From contig JBKPPF010000018.1 in assembly GCA_046733475.1 (NCBI GenBank), positions 1 through 64,000 on the forward strand: a stretch of 64,000 nt of DNA, read 5' to 3'. The translations under genes were made by a program, and so were the position numbers. The stretch comes from DATEOR01 sp046733475. GTDB lineage: Bacteria; Actinomycetota; Thermoleophilia; Gaiellales; Gaiellaceae. Below the pieces are notes generated by a model. That model had not been told where the DNA came from. It worked only from the letters and a program-made list of their open reading frames with translations, and made no database searches. This document shows positions 57,095 through 64,000 of the stretch, one piece after another; within the stretch, counting starts at the first letter, position 1; the number at the start of each line of letters is the position of its first letter.

Positions 57095-58347
57095 ACCGCA
57101 CGGGTCTCTTTCGGCGTGCCAGGGTCCTCTTTCCGGGCGGCGTCAACTCTCCGGTGCGCGCGTGGAACTCCGTCTCGGCCGGCGAGCCCTTTTTCGCACG
57201 GCGCGGCGAAGGCGCCTACATCGAGGACAACGAGGGCCGCCGCTACGTCGACTGGGTGATGTCGTGGGGGCCGCTCGTCTTCGGCCACGCCGACCCCGAG
57301 ATCGTCGAGGCGGTCCAGGAGGCCGCCGCGGATGGGACGACCTTCGGCACGCCGACCGAGCGAGAGGTGGATCTCGCCGAGGAGATCGTGGATGCGGTGC
57401 CTTCGGTGGAGAAGGTGCGGCTCGTCTCGTCGGGCACGGAGGCCGCGATGAGCGCGATCCGGCTCGCGCGCGGCGCGACCCACCGCGACCGCATTCTCAA
57501 GTTCGCTGGCTGCTACCACGGGCACGCCGACGCGCTCCTCGCCGAGGCCGGCTCCGGCCTCGCAACCCTCGGGCTGCCGTCGAGCCCAGGCGTGCCTCGC
57601 GGCGCGGCAGGCGACACGATCGTCACCGCGTACAACGACGTCGACGCCGCTGCCGCCGCCGTCGAGCGCTACGGCGAAGGACTGGCTGCGGTGCTCGTGG
57701 AGCCGATCGCGGGGAACATGGGCGTCGTGCCACCGGCGCCGGGGTTCCTCGAGGCGCTCAGGGCGCTCTGCGACGCTTCCGGCGCCCTCCTCGTCTTCGA
57801 CGAAGTGATCACCGGCTTTCGCGTTGCGCGAGGCGGGGCGCAGGAGCTCTACGGGATCAAGCCGGACCTCACCGTGCTCGGGAAGATCGTCGGCGGGGGC
57901 CTCCCGCTCGCGGCCTTCGGCGGACGCGCGGACGTGATGGACGAGCTCGCGCCGGCCGGGCCCGTGTACCAGGCGGGCACCCTCTCCGGGAACCCGCTGG
58001 CGACCGCTGCGGCGCTCGTCGTTCTGCGACGGCTTCGCGATCCCGAGGTCTACCGGCGCCTCGAGGAGACCGGCGCCGCCCTCGAGGCCGGCCTGTCGAT
58101 TTCCGGCGTCACCGTGCAGCGGGTCGGCGGGATGCTGACCGCTTTCATGCAGGGCGGGCCGGTCTGGAACTTTGCCTCCGCCCAGGGCGCGGACACCGAG
58201 CGCTATGGGGAGCTCTTCCGCCACTTGCTCGAGCGCCGCGTCTATGTCGCCCCGTCGCAGTTCGAGGCCATGTTCGTCTCGACGGCGCACGGCCCGGCCG
58301 AGGTCGAGCGCACTGTCGATGCGGCCCGGGAGCTCCTTGGCGCCTAG
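57079..58347 (+). CDS. hemL: Glutamate-1-semialdehyde 2,1-aminomutase
   Basis: A 422-residue PLP enzyme making 5-aminolevulinate from glutamate-1-semialdehyde. FPGGVNSPVRAW, SSGTEAAMSAIRLAR, VFDEVITGFR, the Schiff-base K269 (GKIVGGGLPLAAFGG) and SGNPLATAAA are present. No ATG, GTG or TTG lies in frame near the start; CTG 57079 has GAAGGAG about 8 nt upstream, and CTG 57091 would overlap the hemB stop as CTGA. One of these CTG codons is the likely start. Confidence 0.93.
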   Translation: MAEVLNRTGLFRRARVLFPGGVNSPVRAWNSVSAGEPFFARRGEGAYIEDNEGRRYVDWVMSWGPLVFGHADPEIVEAVQEAAADGTTFGTPTEREVDLAEEIVDAVPSVEKVRLVSSGTEAAMSAIRLARGATHRDRILKFAGCYHGHADALLAEAGSGLATLGLPSSPGVPRGAAGDTIVTAYNDVDAAAAAVERYGEGLAAVLVEPIAGNMGVVPPAPGFLEALRALCDASGALLVFDEVITGFRVARGGAQELYGIKPDLTVLGKIVGGGLPLAAFGGRADVMDELAPAGPVYQAGTLSGNPLATAAALVVLRRLRDPEVYRRLEETGAALEAGLSISGVTVQRVGGMLTAFMQGGPVWNFASAQGADTERYGELFRHLLERRVYVAPSQFEAMFVSTAHGPAEVERTVDAARELLGA

Positions 58348-58804
58348 CAGACCCTCGCTCTGGGAGACGATCGCCGTCGAGGCCGGGCGGGAGAGCCAGC
58401 TCTGGGCGGCCGCCCTCCGGCCCGAGCCCGAGCGCGAGGAGCAGGCTGTCTTTTCCCCGCTCGCAGCGGAGCGCTTCGCTGTCGGGCTCGAGACAATCTA
58501 CGAGGGCTATCTCCTGCACAACGGCAAGCCGCGGCTCTTCCGCGCCGACGACCGCGACACGCGGATCCTCCTCGGCGACTACCTCTACGCGCACGGCTTG
58601 GTCCGCATCGCCTCGCTCGGCGACGTCGAGGCCGTCGGGGCCCTTGCAGAGCTCCTCTCCCTCTGCGCCCACCTGCGAGCGCAGGGTCTTCCCGGCGACG
58701 GCGAGGTCTGGGCCGCGACGGTCGCGGCGCTCGACGGAGGCGCCGAGGGAAGCGACGAGGCTCGCGGCCGGGCCCTTGCCCTTCACGCTGAGCGAGTGGA
58801 GTAG
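58337..58804 (+). CDS. Hypothetical helical protein
   Basis: A 155-residue all-helical protein. FAVGLETIYEGYLLHNGKPR and ILLGDYLYAHGLVRIASLGD resemble the helix bearing GDYLYA in polyprenyl diphosphate synthase accessory chains, but the match is too weak to assign. TTG 58337 overlaps the hemL end; ATG 58319 is an alternative. Its position between hem genes and the menaquinone-related ubiD makes an isoprenoid or quinone link tempting but unproven. Confidence 0.55.
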   Translation: MAPSRPSLWETIAVEAGRESQLWAAALRPEPEREEQAVFSPLAAERFAVGLETIYEGYLLHNGKPRLFRADDRDTRILLGDYLYAHGLVRIASLGDVEAVGALAELLSLCAHLRAQGLPGDGEVWAATVAALDGGAEGSDEARGRALALHAERVE

Positions 58805-58816
58805 GATCCTGCCCGC

Positions 58817-59002
58817 ATGAGCGCGCTCGCCACAGCGATATTGCTCGCAGCGGAGAAAACCCCGGCGGAAGAAGGCCGGGACGTCGTCCTCGTCATGCTC
58901 GCGACGGGGGCCGTCTTCCTCGGCGTTGTCCTGATCGGGCAGCTGTTCCGCTACATGGGCCACCGCCGCAAGGAACGCCGCGCCGCTCGCCGCGCATACT
59001 AG
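58817..59002 (+). CDS. Small membrane protein
   Basis: A 61-residue peptide with one transmembrane helix (VVLVMLATGAVFLGVVLIGQ) and a very basic cytoplasmic tail (GHRRKERRAARRAY). No family was recognised. ATG with TAGGAT 9 nt upstream. It lies just before ubiD, 31 bp apart. Confidence 0.5.
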   Translation: MSALATAILLAAEKTPAEEGRDVVLVMLATGAVFLGVVLIGQLFRYMGHRRKERRAARRAY

Positions 59003-59033
59003 GGCGCGAGACCTACCCGGATAGACTCAAGTC

Positions 59034-60518
59034 GTGCCCGCGGCCGACCTCCGTTCCTGGATCGACGAGCTTCGCCGAGCCGGTGAGCTGGTCGAGATCG
59101 AGGCCGAGGTCGACCCGTATCTCGAGGTGACCGAGATCGTCGACCGGACGGTCAAGTCCGGCGGCCCGGCGCTCCTCTTCAAGAACCTCAAGGGCTCCGA
59201 GCACCCTCTTCTCGCCAACCAGTTCGGTACGGGGAGGCGGATGGCGATGGCTTTCGGCGAGCCCTCCCTGGACGCTGTCGGCCAGAAGCTGGGCGACGTG
59301 CTCGAGATGCAGCCGCCGCAGGGCATCGTCGAAAAGGTCAAGGGCCTCGGGAAGCTGAAGCGCCTCGCCGACTCGATGCCGAAGTCGGTCCGGAGCGGGC
59401 CGGTCCACGACGTTGTCCTCGAGCCCGACCTCGACCTCCTGCCGATCCAGCACTGCTGGCCGGGAGATCCGGCGCCGTTCATCACGCTGCCCGCGGTGAT
59501 CACGAAGGACCCGCGCACGGGCACGCGCAACGTCGGCATGTACCGGATGCAGAAGATCGACTCGCGCACGACCTTCATGCACTGGCAGATCCACAAGGAC
59601 GGCGCCGCCGACTGGCGCGGCATGGGCGACCGCCTCGACGTGGCCGTCGCGCTCGGCTGCGATCCGGTGACCACGTATTCAGCGAGCGCGCCGCTCCCGA
59701 AGCACATCGACGAGTTCATGCTCGCCGGCTTCCTCCGCGGCGAGGCGGTCGAGCTCACCCCCGCGAAGACCGTCGACCTCGAGGTGCCCGCGAACGCGGA
59801 GATCGTCCTCGAGGGCTACATCGAGAAAGGCGAGCTCGGGACCGAGGGGCCTTTCGGCGACCACACGGGCTACTACTCTCCGGCCGAGCCCTTCCCGGTC
59901 TTCCACCTGACCTGTATGACGATGCGACGCGACGCCGTCTACCCGTCGATCGTGGTCGGCGTGCCCCCCGCGGAGGACGCCTGGCTGGGCAAGGCGACCG
60001 AGCGGATCTTCCTGCCGGCGATCAAGATGACGGTCCCGGAGATCGTGGACTACGACCTGCCGGTCGCGGGCGCGTTCCACAACTGCGTCATCGTCTCGAT
60101 CCGCAAGGGCTTTCCGGGCCACGCGAAGAAGGTGATGCACGCGATCTGGGGGCTCGGGATGCTCTCGCTCTCGAAGTCGGTGGTCGTCGTGGACGAGTTC
60201 GTCGACGTGCACGACTACGAGCAGGTCTTCTTCCACGCCTGCGCCAACGTCGACCCGGGCCGGGACCTGCTCATCTCCGAGGGGCCGACGGACCAGCTCG
60301 ACCACGCTGCGTCCATGTACTGCTACGGCGGCAAGGTCGGAATCGACGCGACCCACAAGTGGGAGAGCGAAGGCGCCCGCGAGTGGCCGGAGCGCATCGA
60401 GATGAGCCAGGAAGTTCGTGACCTGGTCGACGGGCGCTGGAGCGAGTACGGCCTCGCGCCCTCCGAGGCGCAGAACGGCGGAATTTCCCAGGTCTTGCGG
60501 CAAACGGTACGTCGTTGA
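59034..60518 (+). CDS. UbiD-family decarboxylase
   Basis: A 494-residue prenylated-FMN-dependent decarboxylase. Family blocks are RNVGMYRMQ, GEPSLDAVG and TEGPFGDHTGYYSPAEPFPV. The catalytic E-R-E arrangement is consistent in order. Its cofactor maker, ubiX, is 2.7 kb downstream. With mqnD in the window, the likely substrate is a prenylated dihydroxynaphthoate of the futalosine pathway, by inference. GTG start with TAGACT 6 nt upstream. Confidence 0.92.
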   Translation: MPAADLRSWIDELRRAGELVEIEAEVDPYLEVTEIVDRTVKSGGPALLFKNLKGSEHPLLANQFGTGRRMAMAFGEPSLDAVGQKLGDVLEMQPPQGIVEKVKGLGKLKRLADSMPKSVRSGPVHDVVLEPDLDLLPIQHCWPGDPAPFITLPAVITKDPRTGTRNVGMYRMQKIDSRTTFMHWQIHKDGAADWRGMGDRLDVAVALGCDPVTTYSASAPLPKHIDEFMLAGFLRGEAVELTPAKTVDLEVPANAEIVLEGYIEKGELGTEGPFGDHTGYYSPAEPFPVFHLTCMTMRRDAVYPSIVVGVPPAEDAWLGKATERIFLPAIKMTVPEIVDYDLPVAGAFHNCVIVSIRKGFPGHAKKVMHAIWGLGMLSLSKSVVVVDEFVDVHDYEQVFFHACANVDPGRDLLISEGPTDQLDHAASMYCYGGKVGIDATHKWESEGAREWPERIEMSQEVRDLVDGRWSEYGLAPSEAQNGGISQVLRQTVRR

Positions 60519-60585
60519 CACATGCGCGGGAGGCCGGGAACAATGCCGGAGCTTGTGACAGGGGCCGCACTATGAAGGGAGCTGG

Positions 60586-61548
60586 GTGGCGGACGATCTA
60601 GAGCGGCCGGCTGAGCCGGCCCAGGAGGATTCCGAGCAGCACCTCCCGGCCCCGTCGATCCTCCCCTTTGCCTTTGCGGGCGGGATCGCCCTCATCCTCA
60701 TCGGGCTGATCATCAACTGGTGGCTCGCCGTCGCCGGCGGCGTCCTCGCGCTCCTCTTCGGCTTCGCCTGGATCCGCGAAGTGACCCGCGACGTCCGGGC
60801 GGCTCCCGAGCCCGAGCCGGTCGTCGTCGAGGAGCCTGTCTCCGAGCTGGCGGCCGAGGAGGAGGAGGGCTCCGAGGAGCCCGAGCGCTACCCGCGCAGC
60901 GTGTTCCTCGAGCTCTCGACGCTCGGCATCGGCGCGGCGATCGGCGCCCTGGTCACGGTCCCCGCGCTCGGCTTCATGATCGCCCCCGCCTTTGTCGGCC
61001 AGGGCGACGACGACGTCGACCTCGGCCCGCTCGACAACTTCCCCGAGCAGCAGTACGTGATCGCGCAGTTCAACTCGAAGAAGGACGAGCCGCAGGACGT
61101 CGGCCGCCGGGCTGCCTTCGTCCGCAACAACGGCCAGCAGAACGGCGTCCCGAGCTTCACGATCATCTCGAACCGCTGCGCTCACGTGGGCTGCCCGACC
61201 CAGCCGCAGGGCCTTCCGGGCGACGTCAAGCAGATCACGACCGACGCCGGCCCGGTGACGATCACGCCGGTCGCGAGCGTGTCCGGCTTCCAGTGCCCGT
61301 GCCACGGAGGCGCCTACGACGCCGAGGGGAACCGCGTCGCCGGCCCGCCCGTGCGCGCGCTCGACCGCTACGAGTTCATGATCAGGAACGGCAACCTCGT
61401 CCTCGGCAAGCGCTACAGCGTCGGCAAGGTCACCGGGCAGGGAGCCGACGCGAAGATCTACGCGTACAAGCGCTATGACCCGGGCCAGCACGTCGACGGT
61501 CTCGAGCAGTACCTCTGGCCCCTCCCGCCGTATGAGGGCGGCAGCTAG
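60586..61548 (+). CDS. qcrA: Menaquinol:cytochrome c reductase Rieske subunit
   Basis: A 320-residue Rieske protein. Two helices near the N-terminus (FAFAGGIALILIGLIINWWL and a continuation) and a third (LSTLGIGAAIGALVTVPALG) anchor it. The [2Fe-2S] ligands lie in RCAHVGCP and CPCHGGAYD, with the extra Cys pair forming the usual disulfide. GTG start with GAAGGGAG about 5 nt upstream. First gene of the bc complex operon; cytochrome b starts on its stop codon. Confidence 0.94.
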   Translation: MADDLERPAEPAQEDSEQHLPAPSILPFAFAGGIALILIGLIINWWLAVAGGVLALLFGFAWIREVTRDVRAAPEPEPVVVEEPVSELAAEEEEGSEEPERYPRSVFLELSTLGIGAAIGALVTVPALGFMIAPAFVGQGDDDVDLGPLDNFPEQQYVIAQFNSKKDEPQDVGRRAAFVRNNGQQNGVPSFTIISNRCAHVGCPTQPQGLPGDVKQITTDAGPVTITPVASVSGFQCPCHGGAYDAEGNRVAGPPVRALDRYEFMIRNGNLVLGKRYSVGKVTGQGADAKIYAYKRYDPGQHVDGLEQYLWPLPPYEGGS

Positions 61549-62357
61549 TGGCGAGGACGAAGTCGAAGCGCCAGCAGCAGCTCGAGCAAGCCGTGGTGAT
61601 CCCGGTCGACTGGCTCGAAGAGCGCTCCGGGCTTGTCGGCGGGCTCAAGTACTTCCTCTTCCGCAGGGTGCCCGCCGAGACCAACTGGTTCCACACGCTC
61701 GGCTCGGCGACGCTCACCGCCTTCCTCGTCCAGGCGGTTACCGGCGTGATCCTCGCCATGTACTACAAGCCCGCGCCGAACGAGGCCTACGCCTCCATCC
61801 AGCACATCACGAACGACCTCACCCTCGGCTGGCTCGTGCGCGGCATGCACCGGTGGGGGGCGAGCGTCTTCATCATCCTGCTCTTCCTGCACATGGGGCG
61901 CGTCTTCCTCTTCGGCGCTTACAAGTACCCGCGCGAGCTCAACTGGCTCGTCGGCGTGATCCTCCTGACGATGGCGCTCGGGGAGGGCCTCACCGGCTAC
62001 CTGCTGCCTTGGGACCAGACCGCGTACTGGGCCACGGTCGTCGCGATCAACATCAACGCCAACGCGCCGATCGTCGGGCCCTACCTGGGCGAGTTCCTCC
62101 GCGGCGGCGCCGAGATCGGGAACGACACGTTAGCCCGCTTCTACTCGTTGCACATGCTCGTCATCCCGGGCGGCTTGTTCGCGCTCATCGGGCTGCACCT
62201 CTATCTCGTCGTGCGCCTCGGGATCACCGCACCGCCCTGGACGAAGGCCGCCGGCGGCTACGAGGAGGTCGGGGACGGCCGGGCGCTCCGGAAGGGGCTC
62301 GTCGACCCGAAGCCGCGAGGCAACGGTGCCATCGCGCCGCGAAGGCCCGAGGCCTAG
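61548..62357 (+). CDS. qcrB: Cytochrome b (b6-type, N-terminal four-helix subunit)
   Basis: A 269-residue split cytochrome b with four helices. Haem-ligand histidines lie in RGMHRWGASVFIILLFLHMG and FYSLHMLVIPGGLFALIGLH, 13-14 residues apart. GYLLPWDQTAYWA matches the Qo-side loop. The remaining helices are in the next gene, as in Bacillus and cytochrome b6f, not in one chain as in Mycobacterium. GTG start on the qcrA stop. Confidence 0.93.
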   Translation: MARTKSKRQQQLEQAVVIPVDWLEERSGLVGGLKYFLFRRVPAETNWFHTLGSATLTAFLVQAVTGVILAMYYKPAPNEAYASIQHITNDLTLGWLVRGMHRWGASVFIILLFLHMGRVFLFGAYKYPRELNWLVGVILLTMALGEGLTGYLLPWDQTAYWATVVAININANAPIVGPYLGEFLRGGAEIGNDTLARFYSLHMLVIPGGLFALIGLHLYLVVRLGITAPPWTKAAGGYEEVGDGRALRKGLVDPKPRGNGAIAPRRPEA

Positions 62358-62360
62358 CCG

Positions 62361-63185
62361 ATGGCCAAGAAGGACGACAACCGGACCCAGTTCAAGCTCT
62401 ACAAGGAGGATGTGCAGCGGCGCGGGAAGCCCTTCTTCCCGCACGCGATGTTCCACGACACCGTCATGAGCTTCGTGGTCGTGTCCGTGATCATCGCGCT
62501 CGCCTCCATCTGGTACTTCACGTCGGGCCCTGAGCCCGGTGACTCGGGCGTCCTCGGCCCGCGATACGCGGAGCAGGCCGACCCGGGCACGACACAGTTC
62601 ATCCCGCGGCCGGACTGGTACTTCTACTTCCTCTTCTATCTCCTGAGGATCTTCAAATGGCCCGAGACGGTCATCCTCGCCACGATCGGGATCCCGACCA
62701 TCCTCCTGATCCTCCTGATCATGGTGCCGTTCTACGACCGCCGACGCGAACGGAGGATCGCCCGCCGGCCGGTGGCCGTCGTGGCGGCGCTTCTCGTTGT
62801 CGCCTCGATGGGCGTACTCACCTACAAGGGCGCGACCGCGGAGGAGTCGCTCGGCAGCGAGAACAAAGCGCTCGTCCCGGTGTGGGTCGAGCAGCAGAAC
62901 TTGTCCGCCGACGGCGAGAAGGGAGCCGAGATCTTCGCGCTCGCCGGCTGCATGGGCTGCCACACGTATCTCGGGGCAGGGAGCCCGAACCTCGGCGCGC
63001 CCGACCTCTCCGCCGAGGGCTCAAAGGGCCGGGGGGAGGAGTTCCAGATCGATCACCTCAAGTGCCCGAGCTGCGTGAACCCCGGTTCGCCCATGCCGCC
63101 CTTCCCGAACTTCACAGACGAGCAGTACCACCAGCTGGCCACCTTCCTCGAAGAGTCGAAGGGCCCGCAGGGCGGCGGGGGCTAA
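62361..63185 (+). CDS. qcrC: Cytochrome b subunit IV fused to cytochrome c
   Basis: A 274-residue fusion. Residues about 1-160 form subunit IV with three helices and the Qo-site motif PRPDWYFYFLFYLLRIFK (PDWY in place of PEWY). After another hydrophobic stretch (VAVVAALLVVASMGVL) comes a single c-type haem domain with GCMGCH near residue 195 and a likely Met ligand in PMPPFPNF. This is the Bacillus QcrC architecture. ATG start 3 bp after qcrB. Confidence 0.92.
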   Translation: MAKKDDNRTQFKLYKEDVQRRGKPFFPHAMFHDTVMSFVVVSVIIALASIWYFTSGPEPGDSGVLGPRYAEQADPGTTQFIPRPDWYFYFLFYLLRIFKWPETVILATIGIPTILLILLIMVPFYDRRRERRIARRPVAVVAALLVVASMGVLTYKGATAEESLGSENKALVPVWVEQQNLSADGEKGAEIFALAGCMGCHTYLGAGSPNLGAPDLSAEGSKGRGEEFQIDHLKCPSCVNPGSPMPPFPNFTDEQYHQLATFLEESKGPQGGGG

Positions 63186-63204
63186 CGCTCCCGGAGCGGG
63201 AGAG

Positions 63205-63792
63205 ATGAACGTCTTCCTCGGGATCACGGGTGCCTCCGGCGCCCCGTATGCGGCACGCCTGCTCGACGCGCTCGTCGCCGCGGACGTCGAGGTCGGGCTC
63301 TGCGCCTCCTCAGCCGGTCTCGAGGTCGTCGCCACCGAGCTCTACGGGGACCCAGACCTCGCCCGCGACGAGGTGCTGCGCCGTTTCGTCGGCGACCGCG
63401 CCGGCGTCACCGTGCATGGCTCCAATGACTGGCGAGCGCCCTATGCGAGCGGCTCGGCGAAGGTCGACGCCTACGTCATCTGCCCCTGCTCCATGGGCAC
63501 TGCGGGGACGATCGCCTCCGGGACGATGTCGAACCTGATCCACCGGGCCGCCTCGGTCGCGATCAAGGAGGGGCGGAAGCTGATCGTCGTTCCCCGGGAG
63601 ACGCCGCTCTCCGACATCCACCTCGAGAACCTTCTGCGGCTGCGCCGCGCCGGAGCCGTCGTTCTCATGGCCGCGCCCGGCTTCTACAACGCTCCCCAGA
63701 GCATCGACGATCTGATCGAATTCGTAGTCGGGAGATGCCTGGACCAGCTGGAAATCGAGAACAGGCTGACGAAGCGATGGGGGCAGGAGTGA
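63205..63792 (+). CDS. ubiX: Flavin prenyltransferase
   Basis: A 195-residue enzyme that prenylates FMN to make the cofactor of UbiD. FLGITGASGAPYAARLLDAL is the flavin-site N-terminus, CPCSMGTAGTIASGTMSNLI the central motif and VPRETPLSDIHLENLLRL the C-terminal one. ATG start at 63205. Its stop overlaps the menG start (GTGA). Confidence 0.95.
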   Translation: MNVFLGITGASGAPYAARLLDALVAADVEVGLCASSAGLEVVATELYGDPDLARDEVLRRFVGDRAGVTVHGSNDWRAPYASGSAKVDAYVICPCSMGTAGTIASGTMSNLIHRAASVAIKEGRKLIVVPRETPLSDIHLENLLRLRRAGAVVLMAAPGFYNAPQSIDDLIEFVVGRCLDQLEIENRLTKRWGQE

Positions 63793-64000
63793 CGACAGGC
63801 GTCCTCCCGCCGTCGGAAGTGCGCGCGATGTTCGACCGCATCTCGCCCGTCTACGACTTCATGAACCACGCGATGACGGCCGGGCTCGACCGGCGCTGGC
63901 GCCGGCTCGCTGCCGAGACCGTCGTGCGCCCGGGAGACGCCGTGCTCGACGCGTGCTGCGGCACGGGCGATCTGGCGATCGCGGGAGAGCGGGCCGGCGG
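63789..64000 (+). CDS. menG: Demethylmenaquinone methyltransferase (partial, 3' end outside window)
   Basis: The first 70 codons are visible. VRAMFDRISPVYDFMNHAMT and the SAM motif VLDACCGTGDLAIA identify the UbiE/MenG family, which methylates demethylmenaquinone in the last step. GTG start overlapping ubiX. It completes a block ubiD - bc complex - ubiX - menG. Confidence 0.93.
   Translation, partial: MTTGVLPPSEVRAMFDRISPVYDFMNHAMTAGLDRRWRRLAAETVVRPGDAVLDACCGTGDLAIAGERAG

Noticed and set aside
1..64000. CRISPR arrays, insertion sequences, integrases and phage genes
   Set aside because: No regularly spaced repeats, transposase or integrase motifs, or phage structural genes were seen on either strand.

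Overview
The window is a GC-rich, densely packed chromosomal segment with about 78 protein-coding genes (two cut by the window edges), one tRNA gene, and no insertion sequence, prophage, rRNA or CRISPR array. Gene content and sequence style point to a high-GC Gram-positive, most likely a deep-branching actinobacterium of the Thermoleophilia type (Gaiellales or Solirubrobacterales relatives). The evidence is CIRCE-controlled groESL, a subtilisin-inhibitor-like lipoprotein, many GTG and TTG starts, many apparently leaderless genes, and a Bacillus-like menaquinol:cytochrome c reductase. The placement is an inference, not proven.

Layout. 1-5.4 kb: the start of a complex I operon (nuoA, nuoB), an A-type Fe-S carrier, a thioredoxin-reductase-like ferredoxin-NADP reductase, fumarase C and lipoyl synthase. 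5.4-11.1 kb: tandem cupins, a small HTH-like gene bracketed by matching palindromes, and a minus-strand operon for a 2-oxoacid dehydrogenase (E1alpha, E1beta, E2) ending in lipB. 11.1-15.5 kb: zinc-ribbon, ASCH-like, Nudix and MFS genes, then CIRCE-groES-groEL with a strong terminator. 15.5-23.5 kb: a secreted beta-propeller protein, ygfZ, tRNA-Arg, a BtuF-like protein, a Rieske ferredoxin, an ornithine cyclodeaminase-family enzyme, a DtxR/MntR-type regulator and mqnD. 23.5-34.6 kb: a long run of overlapping plus-strand genes (thiolase, aldehyde dehydrogenase, aminotransferase, potABCD, EthD-like protein, two enoyl-CoA hydratases) that reads as polyamine uptake and catabolism joined to acyl-CoA breakdown. 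34.6-41 kb: a trypsin-like protease, paaG, paaABCD and a divergent TetR regulator, i.e. aerobic phenylacetyl-CoA degradation. 41-45.2 kb: a lipid kinase and a second E1alpha-E1beta-E2 set. 45-53 kb: a phosphodiesterase, pcm, and membrane genes for glycan or lipid transfer. 54-58.3 kb: an ABC exporter pair in line with hemB and hemL. 58.3-64 kb: ubiD, a three-gene cytochrome bc complex with a cytochrome c domain fused to subunit IV, ubiX and menG/ubiE.

How the parts fit. Respiration is the main theme: complex I, menaquinone synthesis (mqnD marks the futalosine route; ubiD, ubiX and menG fit its late steps), haem synthesis and the quinol:cytochrome c reductase. Carbon enters through amine, acyl-CoA and phenylacetate catabolism and two lipoate-dependent dehydrogenases, with lipA and lipB encoded nearby.

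The most unusual signals are non-coding. (1) A 56-bp element occurs twice, upstream of paaG and of the second E2 gene; its hairpin is conserved by compensatory base changes. (2) About 22 genes have a TAnnnT hexamer exactly 6-7 nt before the start codon, as expected of leaderless promoters, and in four divergent pairs the two opposing hexamers overlap by 2-5 bp. (3) A tRNA-Arg carries the rare anticodon GCG. (4) Two genes, ymdB and hemL, seem to start with CTG. (5) Several intergenic regions look like structured RNAs. No intergenic stretch exceeds 300 bp.
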